The notes under the pieces: generated by a model
What the model saw: the letters and a program-made list of their open reading frames with translations, nothing else
Database searches by the model: none
Told to the model about the DNA's origin: nothing
Part shown: positions 1 to 3,720 of the stretch, piece by piece
How positions within the stretch are numbered: the first letter of the stretch is position 1
Layout of the letters: the number at the start of each line of letters is the position of its first letter
Made by a program: the position numbers and the translations under genes
Assembly: GCA_946402475.1 (NCBI GenBank)
Contig: CAMIWP010000056.1
Span: 1 to 6,929, forward strand
From: an uncultured Selenomonadaceae bacterium
GTDB lineage: Bacteria > Bacillota_C > Negativicutes > Selenomonadales > Selenomonadaceae
DNA length: 6,929 nucleotides
Reading direction: 5' to 3'

Positions 1-526
1 GATCAACGATGGTCTTAACATGTGCATCCCATTTCCACGGAAACTTTGACCAATCATAACCATCCGGAGCCCTGTGTTGATAATTTTCTAAAACACCGCC
101 TTTTGATGGTTTCTTCTTGTGCCCGGATGACCCAAAAGATTTACAATTCATCGCCAATCCGCCAATGTGACCGTCAATCTTGAAAATATCTTCCAAGATA
201 TCCAATATGCTTTCTTCCTGAAGCGGGAGTATAAATTCATCAATGTCAATAAAACCCATATACTTGACATCAAATTTATGTTTTCTTATAACATCGTTAT
301 AGGAAGACATCTGCCGATATTTCCCAGGATAGTATATGTATTCGACTTTTCCTGCTTCAATATAGGGCTGAAGAACATCTTTCAAATGATCGCTGCTGTC
401 ATTGTCATAAATATAAAAATATTCTACGCCGACAGCAATGTGATAATCCAGCCATTCCTCAATATATGGTGCCTCGTCTTTTGCGATTGCTGCCACTGCC
501 AAATCGTATTCGAAATCATTCTCCAT
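1..526 (-). CDS. GT92/DUF23-like glycosyltransferase, 3' end cut off by window edge
   Basis: The minus-strand frame opens with ATG at 526-524 and stays open to base 1, giving 175 residues of a longer protein. Near the start it reads AVAAIAKDEAPYIEEWLDYH (about 10-29), then YFYIYDNDSSDH (36-47), the GT-A nucleotide-binding segment. A FIDIDEF motif (92-98) supplies the likely metal/sugar-nucleotide DxD (D94, D96), followed by FGSSGH (131-136). This order is typical of family-92 / DUF23 and related Glyco_tranf_2_4 enzymes, usually about 250-350 residues, so the C-terminal part is missing. The acceptor is unknown; a cell-surface glycan is the usual target. An AAAGG sequence lies about 14 bases before the ATG, a long spacing, and no better start is visible. 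The gene is clearly more AT-rich than its neighbours, with many AAA, ATT and TAT codons, which suggests transfer. Function is known only at family level. Confidence 0.82.
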   Translation of the reverse strand, partial: MENDFEYDLAVAAIAKDEAPYIEEWLDYHIAVGVEYFYIYDNDSSDHLKDVLQPYIEAGKVEYIYYPGKYRQMSSYNDVIRKHKFDVKYMGFIDIDEFILPLQEESILDILEDIFKIDGHIGGLAMNCKSFGSSGHKKKPSKGGVLENYQHRAPDGYDWSKFPWKWDAHVKTIVD

Positions 527-695
527 GCTCGGGATTCTGTCCTTTCTCTGTATGGCTTTTTTTCGTGGAAAATTTTACCCGCGAAGAATCCTGTACTTCT
601 GCCATGCACTGTAAATGAAAAGGGATAGTGTATAGGGCAGGACATTCTCGTCATTGCGTGGAAATGACGGGGCTCCATGTGAGCCTTCCGCCGCC
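527..695 (-). other. Intergenic gap with a hairpin, no gene
   Basis: This 169-base gap separates the flavoprotein stop codon from the GT92-like start. It holds a perfect 7-bp inverted repeat, CGTCATT (649-655) and AATGACG (663-669), with a 7-base loop, 27 bases after the flavoprotein stop in the direction of transcription. No T-run follows it, so it is not a convincing intrinsic terminator, although it may stabilise an mRNA end. A TAAAAT (572-577, read on the minus strand) resembles a -10 box for the GT92-like gene, but no matching -35 lies at 16-18 bases. Composition changes from GC-rich to AT-rich across this gap. Confidence 0.4.
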
Positions 696-1325
696 TCACC
701 GAATGAAATGGGTGGGAATCCACTCTTCCTTTTCCGGCAGGCCGTATTTCTCCTTGCCCAGGGCGATGCTCTTCATCAGGAAGATCATGTTCCGCGCCAA
801 AGTGCGCATGGTCTGCATTCCTTCCCCATCCTTGGCGGCTTCCCCCTGCTCCATGCCGTGGACGCTGTTCCAGTACTGGCTGGAGGCCACAGCCATGCTG
901 TTCATGGTGAAATACTTGTTGATTTCGTCAAAGGTGGCGGAAAGTCCGCCCCGCCTTGCGATGACGACACCGGCCCCCACCTTCATGGTCTTGTCGAAGC
1001 ACTGTCCCATCTGGGTGCTGAAGAACAAGCGATCCAGATAGGAAATCAATGTGCCGTTGGCCGAGGCATAGTAGACCGGGCTGCCGATGACAATGCCGTC
1101 GCTCTCCTTGAATATGGGAGCGGTTTCATTCACCAGGTCGTCAAAGGCGCATTTCTTCTTGGCGGCGCAAGCGCCGCAGGCAATGCAGCCCCGGATGTCC
1201 TTGTTCCCCACGTGAACCATTTCCGTCCCGATTCCTTCGGCCTCGAATATTTTCTTCATTTCCGAAAGGGCCAGAAACGTATTCCCCTTTGCGTGGGGCG
1301 ACCCGTTGATCATCATGACTTTCAT
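696..1325 (-). CDS. Flavodoxin-fold NAD(P)H/FMN oxidoreductase, iron-sulfur flavoprotein-like
   Basis: Predicted soluble cytoplasmic flavoprotein of 209 residues that binds FMN and transfers electrons, probably NAD(P)H-linked; the physiological acceptor cannot be told from sequence. The N-terminus MKVMMINGSPHAKGNT carries the phosphate-binding loop NGSPHAKGNT (7-16) of the NADPH-dependent FMN reductase family. GSPVYYASANGTLISYLDRL (81-100) is the second flavin-binding loop. Between them lies C47-x2-C50-x2-C53-x5-C59, the compact cysteine spacing of iron-sulfur flavoproteins (Isf), which hold a [4Fe-4S] cluster. The ATG at 1325-1323 was chosen because the family starts with this strand and an AAGGAG lies 8 bases upstream. 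An in-frame ATG two codons earlier (1331) is also possible. The stop is TGA at 698-696. The gene appears to stand alone: a terminator lies just upstream (1401-1434) and a gap follows downstream. Family certain, cluster likely, substrate unknown. Confidence 0.9.
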   Translation of the reverse strand: MKVMMINGSPHAKGNTFLALSEMKKIFEAEGIGTEMVHVGNKDIRGCIACGACAAKKKCAFDDLVNETAPIFKESDGIVIGSPVYYASANGTLISYLDRLFFSTQMGQCFDKTMKVGAGVVIARRGGLSATFDEINKYFTMNSMAVASSQYWNSVHGMEQGEAAKDGEGMQTMRTLARNMIFLMKSIALGKEKYGLPEKEEWIPTHFIR

Positions 1326-1370
1326 GTACATCTCTCCTTCCTCTTCGCACCGCGGGCCATCGCCGGCAGA

Positions 1371-1382
1371 GCCGCATGCGGC
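1371..1382. repeat. 12-bp perfect palindrome upstream of the flavoprotein gene
   Basis: GCCGCATGCGGC is a perfect 12-base palindrome lying 45 bases before the flavoprotein ATG and downstream of the preceding terminator. It therefore sits in the only segment (1332-1400) available for this gene's own promoter and 5' leader. Its symmetry and place fit an operator for a dimeric regulator or a small leader hairpin. No recognisable -35/-10 pair is visible around it, and GC-rich palindromes arise easily by chance in DNA of this composition. Confidence 0.3.
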
Positions 1383-1400
1383 AAAGCGCAACGCCCCTGC

Positions 1401-1434
1401 AAAAAGGGAGGCATGACGCAGCGCCATGCCCCCT
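1401..1434 (-). terminator. Intrinsic terminator of the sigma factor-amidase unit
   Basis: Read on the minus strand, the arm at 1434-1425 (AGGGGGCATG) pairs with 1415-1405 (CATGCCTCCCT) through ten base pairs with one bulged T. The 9-base loop can itself close by two or three further pairs. A run of T follows immediately (1405-1401). It lies 81 bases after the amidase stop codon and before the flavoprotein gene, so it ends the two-gene unit and isolates the flavoprotein gene. Confidence 0.78.
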
Positions 1435-1515
1435 CGGAATCCTCGCGATACCCCTATCTTTTTCTCTTTTCGACAAACATCGTGGATTTCCTGCCGCGCC
1501 CGTCAAAAAATCCTC

Positions 1516-2070
1516 TCAGTGAAAGCCCATCACCCCTTCCGCCACGGCCTTCCCCAACCGACAGCCGTGCTCCATCAGAAGCCGGGCGTCCCGTTCATTG
1601 GTGAGGAAGGCCAGTTCCAGAAGAGCCGCCGGCATCCTCGTCATGCGAAGGACACAGAGATCTTTCCTGACCTTTACCCCGCGATCGGGGAATTCCCCGT
1701 CAAAGGCCGCCAAGGTTTCCCACACGGACTGCTGGAGGCTCCGGGCCAGGCGTTCTCCCGGGCCGCCCCTCTCCCAGCAGAAAGTCTCCGCCCCCCTTGC
1801 CCCGGGGTTCCCCGCGTTGCAGTGAAGAGAAACGAAGACATCCGCCTCCCAGGCATTTGCCATGGCCGTCACATTCGGCCCCGAGGCCTCCCCCATGAGA
1901 TTATCGCTCTGGAGGAGGTTCACCTCATAGCCCGCCAGGCTCAGGAAATTCGCCGCAAGACTCCCCACCGTCATGGCGATATCGCACTCGCGGATCCCCA
2001 GCGCCCCGTTGACTGCCCCGGGATCGGGATTGCCGCCCAAGGCGTGTCCCGGATTGATGAACACCTTCAT
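1516..2070 (-). CDS. N-acetylmuramoyl-L-alanine amidase (Amidase_3), signal-less
   Basis: Zinc peptidoglycan amidase of 184 residues, predicted to cleave the bond between N-acetylmuramic acid and L-alanine of the stem peptide. The whole protein is one Amidase_3 domain. The zinc ligands are H9 in INPGH, E28 in IRECD and H83 in SLHCN, and the catalytic glutamate is E152 in LLELAFLTN. GGNPDPGA (12-19) and LRMTRMPA (141-148) are further family marks, so all key residues are present. There is no signal peptide, transmembrane segment or wall-binding repeat, so the enzyme stays in the cytoplasm unless released by lysis, a holin or non-classical export, as with phage endolysins and autolysins such as pneumococcal LytA. 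The ATG at 2070 has AGGAGG about 10 bases upstream and overlaps the sigma factor stop by 4 bases (ATGA), implying translational coupling. Phage or sporulation origin is possible; no other phage gene is seen. Confidence 0.93.
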   Translation of the reverse strand: MKVFINPGHALGGNPDPGAVNGALGIRECDIAMTVGSLAANFLSLAGYEVNLLQSDNLMGEASGPNVTAMANAWEADVFVSLHCNAGNPGARGAETFCWERGGPGERLARSLQQSVWETLAAFDGEFPDRGVKVRKDLCVLRMTRMPAALLELAFLTNERDARLLMEHGCRLGKAVAEGVMGFH

Positions 2071-2651
2071 GCCAAACACCCCCTCCTGTCCTCCGGAGCA
2101 AAATACGTCCTGAGTTTCCGAAGCGCCCGTTTCCTGGCATCGTTCACCGTCTGGGGACGCACGGAGAGAACCTCCGCCGCCTCTCTCTGGCTCATCCCAC
2201 GGAGAAAGGTCAGCTCCAGCACCCGCCGTTCCTGCTCCGAAAGCCGGGCCAAGGCGTTTTTCACATCCTCCCCCGTTTCCCAGCGGCCCATGGCATCCTG
2301 CGCATCCGGCACCGTCTCCCAAAAGGAGGGCGCGTCCTCCGTCCCCTCACCCGGAAAGAACTCATGCTGCCAATGGCGGAGCTCCCGACGAAAGAACTGA
2401 TGCACCCCTGCGTGAACCACGCTCTTGGCATAGGCGGCAAAATTCACTCCCCGAGCCTCCTCATAGCCCCCGATCGCTTGGAGGAAGGCGAGCTGTGCCA
2501 CCCCCAGAGCATCCTCCGCCATGGTCCTCACCTTGGAGAAGTGGGCCGCCCGCACCATCATCCAACGGTAGGACTCCATCAGCCGTTCCGCAGCATCCTT
2601 GTTCCCCGCTGCTGCGGCGGCCAGCAATTTCTTTTCTCCTGCAATTGTCAT
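2067..2651 (-). CDS. Small sigma-70-family RNA polymerase sigma factor
   Basis: Predicted alternative sigma factor of 194 residues that directs RNA polymerase to a special promoter class. Region 2 spans about residues 20-90 and includes the -10 recognition helix area YEEARGVNFAAYAKSVV (63-79) and the basic QFFRRELR (85-92). After an acidic linker (about 98-128), region 4 spans about 131-182. Its helix-turn-helix is SQREAAEVLSVRPQTVNDAR (154-173), followed by the basic tail KRALRKLR. Regions 1 and 3 are absent. Length and layout fit SigH/ComX/ECF-like small sigma factors; the exact group is unclear. The chosen ATG (2651-2649) is preceded by GGGGAAAAG, a poor ribosome site that lies within a hairpin. 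An upstream in-frame ATG at 2705 would add 18 residues but has no ribosome site. The stop overlaps the amidase start, so the amidase gene is the co-expressed partner and a plausible target. No anti-sigma factor gene is adjacent. Confidence 0.87.
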   Translation of the reverse strand: MTIAGEKKLLAAAAAGNKDAAERLMESYRWMMVRAAHFSKVRTMAEDALGVAQLAFLQAIGGYEEARGVNFAAYAKSVVHAGVHQFFRRELRHWQHEFFPGEGTEDAPSFWETVPDAQDAMGRWETGEDVKNALARLSEQERRVLELTFLRGMSQREAAEVLSVRPQTVNDARKRALRKLRTYFAPEDRRGCLA

Positions 2652-2654
2652 CTT

Positions 2655-2684
2655 TTCCCCAACCTTTGGGGAAGCCGGCTTCCC
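2655..2684 (-). promoter_or_regulatory. Two overlapping, mutually exclusive hairpins at the sigma factor start
   Basis: Adjacent to the ATG, the arms 2673-2666 (TTCCCCAA) and 2662-2655 (TTGGGGAA) form a perfect 8-bp stem with loop AGG. The GGGGAA arm ends 3 bases before the start codon and contains the only purine-rich ribosome-site candidate close to it. Just upstream, GGGAAGCCGGCTTCCC (2684-2669) is a perfect 16-base palindrome able to form a 6-bp stem with a CCGG loop. Both structures need bases 2669-2673, so only one can form. This is the classic geometry of a translational on/off switch, but no ligand-binding core of a known riboswitch is recognised. Confidence 0.5.
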
Positions 2685-2723
2685 ATGTATTCGCGCTGAA
2701 CCCATGGTAGCATGGAGATGAGC

Positions 2724-2760
2724 TCCCCGCACAAGGGCCCATGGAGCCCCATAGCGGGGA
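2724..2760. repeat. Two-tier inverted repeat in the sigma factor leader
   Basis: The outer arms TCCCCGC (2724-2730) and GCGGGGA (2754-2760) are perfectly complementary over 7 bp. Inside, separated by a 4x4 internal loop, the minus-strand GGGCTC (2749-2744) pairs with GGGCCC (2740-2735) with one G-U pair and a CAT loop. On the minus strand no T-run follows, and on the plus strand A residues follow, so it does not look like a terminator in either direction. It is best read as a stable leader hairpin or a regulator-binding site. Confidence 0.5.
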
Positions 2761-2863
2761 AAAAAGCAACCAAAAAGCCCCGTTCCTTCCGAAAAAAATC
2801 TCCGGGGAGCCGCAGAACACAAACATCCCCCAAAGGATCGGCAAGGTTCTTGCTGGAACCGTC

Positions 2864-2894
2864 AAAAAAGCCACCGTCCTCCGACGATGGCTTT
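2864..2894 (-). terminator. Intrinsic terminator downstream of the ComK-like gene
   Basis: On the minus strand AAAGCCATCGTC (2894-2883) pairs with GACGGTGGCTTT (2878-2867) over 12 bp, with one G-U pair and a GGAG tetraloop, and runs into six T residues (2869-2864). This is a textbook Rho-independent terminator. It lies 113 bases beyond the stop codon of the 185-residue gene and ahead of the sigma factor leader, so the two genes are separate transcription units unless there is read-through. Confidence 0.93.
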
Positions 2895-3007
2895 CCGTAT
2901 GGTTTTAGGGTTTTAGGTTAGAGACTGCCGAAAAATAACCTGGCGATCCTGCTTGCCCGGTTTCTTACTTTATAAAGCAAGAATTCGAATGATACGCCCC
3001 TGCTCTC
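2895..3007 (-). other. 3' untranslated stretch with an AT-rich 22-bp palindrome
   Basis: This 113-base stretch separates the stop codon of the ComK-like gene from its terminator. It contains a 22-base near-perfect palindrome at 2962-2983, centred between 2972 and 2973. The left arm TTCTTACTTTA and right arm TAAAGCAAGAA differ from perfect symmetry at one pair (2967/2978). It has no central loop, so it looks more like a protein-binding site than an RNA hairpin. No open reading frame with a ribosome site was seen. A small RNA processed from this 3' end cannot be excluded. Confidence 0.45.
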
Positions 3008-3565
3008 TCAATTGGCGTACCAGTTCAAATAAACCTGGGCCCGCTCCGTGAGGCTGCGTTCCCGCGCGTGGCGTTGCTCCGTTTCCAACCAGAACATCCT
3101 CGCCGCCACACAGTGCTTTCTGAGGGTGCGGCAGGTCCAGACCGTATCCAGCACGTGTTCGCTCCTTCGGAAGAAGATCCTGCTCCTGGCGCCGTTTCCG
3201 TCCTTATCCTCAAGGAACTGGAGCGGCTGGGCAAGATTCACATAACCGATGGCCGAGTCGCGCCCCACCATCTTCCTGGCCAGCTTCACCGGCATGAGAA
3301 TGATGCCCGGGCTGATGGGAAGAACCGCCATCTTCCCGAAGGGCCTCTCCGCCGTCGCCTTCTGGACGATCCGCCACTGCCGCCGTACCGACTGGGGCGT
3401 TTTCCCATAGAGTTCCGCGATCCGCTTCAAGACTGTATCCGGCTTCAGATCCACCGCCTCCTCCGTTCCATCCGACCAATAGAGCAGAGTGCACAGTCCC
3501 CGCTTCCCATAGCCCGTCACCATCATGTCCAGCTCGTGATACGGGTGATTCTTCTTCTCCGGCAT
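3008..3565 (-). CDS. Hypothetical protein with ComK-like motif order
   Basis: Protein of 185 residues whose family I do not firmly recognise. It is basic, without signal peptide or membrane segment. The order of its features resembles Bacillus ComK (about 190 residues): a charged N-terminus, DLKPDTVLKRIAELYGKTP (39-57) against ComK's MKPLQIVDRSCRFFGSS, an R-rich stretch RRQWRIVQKA (61-70), PISPGIILMPV (83-93) against ComK's I-FLFPT strand, then SAIGYVNL (104-111) against CGWIS, and a C-terminal basic helix. Identity is low and the comparison was made from memory, so a ComK-type DNA-binding regulator is a hypothesis. YGKTPQSVRRQWRIVQK could alternatively be a stand-alone helix-turn-helix. The ATG at 3565 follows AAAGGAGG by 7 bases, an excellent ribosome site. 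The gene has its own promoter with direct repeats, which suits a self-controlled regulator, and its own terminator. The sigma factor gene lies next downstream. Confidence 0.8.
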   Translation of the reverse strand: MPEKKNHPYHELDMMVTGYGKRGLCTLLYWSDGTEEAVDLKPDTVLKRIAELYGKTPQSVRRQWRIVQKATAERPFGKMAVLPISPGIILMPVKLARKMVGRDSAIGYVNLAQPLQFLEDKDGNGARSRIFFRRSEHVLDTVWTCRTLRKHCVAARMFWLETEQRHARERSLTERAQVYLNWYAN

Positions 3566-3610
3566 ACATTTACCTCCTTTTATTGAGACTTATGTCCCTA
3601 TCTTTTAGAT

Positions 3611-3639
3611 ATTATAACGCAGTTGTTCCAATAACGCAA
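3611..3639 (-). promoter_or_regulatory. Sigma-A-type promoter of the ComK-like gene
   Basis: On the minus strand a perfect -10 box TATAAT (3616-3611) lies 17 bases after TTGCGT (3639-3634), which matches the -35 consensus in its first three bases only. Transcription would begin near 3604, leaving a leader of about 38 bases with the AAAGGAGG ribosome site. A perfect -10 with a poor -35 at ideal spacing is typical of a regulated or activator-dependent promoter. The local AT-richness contrasts with the GC-rich genes on both sides. Confidence 0.72.
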
Positions 3640-3645
3640 TTGTTC
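3614..3645. repeat. 15-bp direct repeat overlapping the promoter
   Basis: ATAACGCAGTTGTTC (3614-3628) and ATAACGCAATTGTTC (3631-3645) are identical apart from one base and are offset by exactly 17 bases. One copy covers the -35 hexamer and the other runs into the -10. The placement fits two binding sites for a regulator that blocks or tunes this promoter, possibly the gene's own product. A short local duplication that created the promoter is the alternative explanation. Confidence 0.75.
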
Positions 3646-3647
3646 AA

Positions 3648-3666
3648 ATTTTGCCAGAGGCAAAAT
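3648..3666. repeat. Inverted repeat upstream of the ComK-like promoter
   Basis: ATTTTGCC (3648-3655), AGA (3656-3658) and GGCAAAAT (3659-3666) form a perfect 8-bp inverted repeat with a 3-base spacer. It lies just upstream of the -35 box, at about -44 to -62 from the predicted transcription start, a common position for an activator site. It is also 55 bases past the stop of the GT2 gene and could form a short hairpin at that operon's end, but it has only three G-C pairs and no proper T-run, so it is a poor terminator. Confidence 0.55.
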
Positions 3667-3720
3667 ATTCCCATCAGCGTTTCAACGAGGCAGGAGGTAT
3701 TCGCACCCGATGCATTTTTG

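Larger units (their letters stand above)
2652..2863 (-). promoter_or_regulatory. Structured leader of the sigma factor gene
   Basis: Between the upstream terminator and the sigma factor ATG lie about 210 bases with no convincing gene and a high density of inverted repeats. From promoter side to start codon these are: a small GGTTC/GAACC repeat (2845-2860), a large two-tier hairpin (2724-2760), and two overlapping hairpins beside the start codon (2655-2684). Since the previous transcript ends at 2864, a promoter should lie inside this stretch, but no good -35/-10 pair is visible. TACCAT preceded by TGC (about 2706-2715) is a weak extended -10 candidate. A non-standard promoter, for instance one read by the sigma factor itself, is possible. 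Confidence 0.5.

Noticed and set aside
572..577. TAAAAT as a -10 box for the GT92-like gene
   Set aside because: No -35-like hexamer lies 16-18 bases upstream and no extended -10 TGn is present; in AT-rich DNA such a hexamer is expected by chance.
167..628. Plus-strand open frame of 153 codons opposite the GT92-like gene
   Set aside because: The opposite strand encodes a protein with DxD and other glycosyltransferase motifs. The plus-strand product (F, I, C rich) is the usual shadow of an AT-rich gene.
649..669. Hairpin after the flavoprotein gene as an intrinsic terminator
   Set aside because: The 7-bp stem is perfect but no T-run follows it on either strand, so a terminator call is not supported; it is recorded only as a hairpin.
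424..723. Minus-strand open frame of 99 codons spanning the gap before the GT92-like gene
   Set aside because: It overlaps the ends of two real genes in another frame, has no ribosome site, and shows no family resemblance.
654..1604. Plus-strand open frame of 316 codons
   Set aside because: It lies antisense to the flavoprotein gene and runs over an intrinsic terminator and into the amidase gene; its low-complexity P/R/S tail has no family features.
2652..2822. N-terminal extension of the sigma factor to an upstream ATG at 2822 or 2705
   Set aside because: The extension would run through the hairpin-rich leader, adds residues not typical of small sigma factors (region 2 already starts near residue 20), and neither ATG has a ribosome site. 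The 2705 start cannot be fully excluded.
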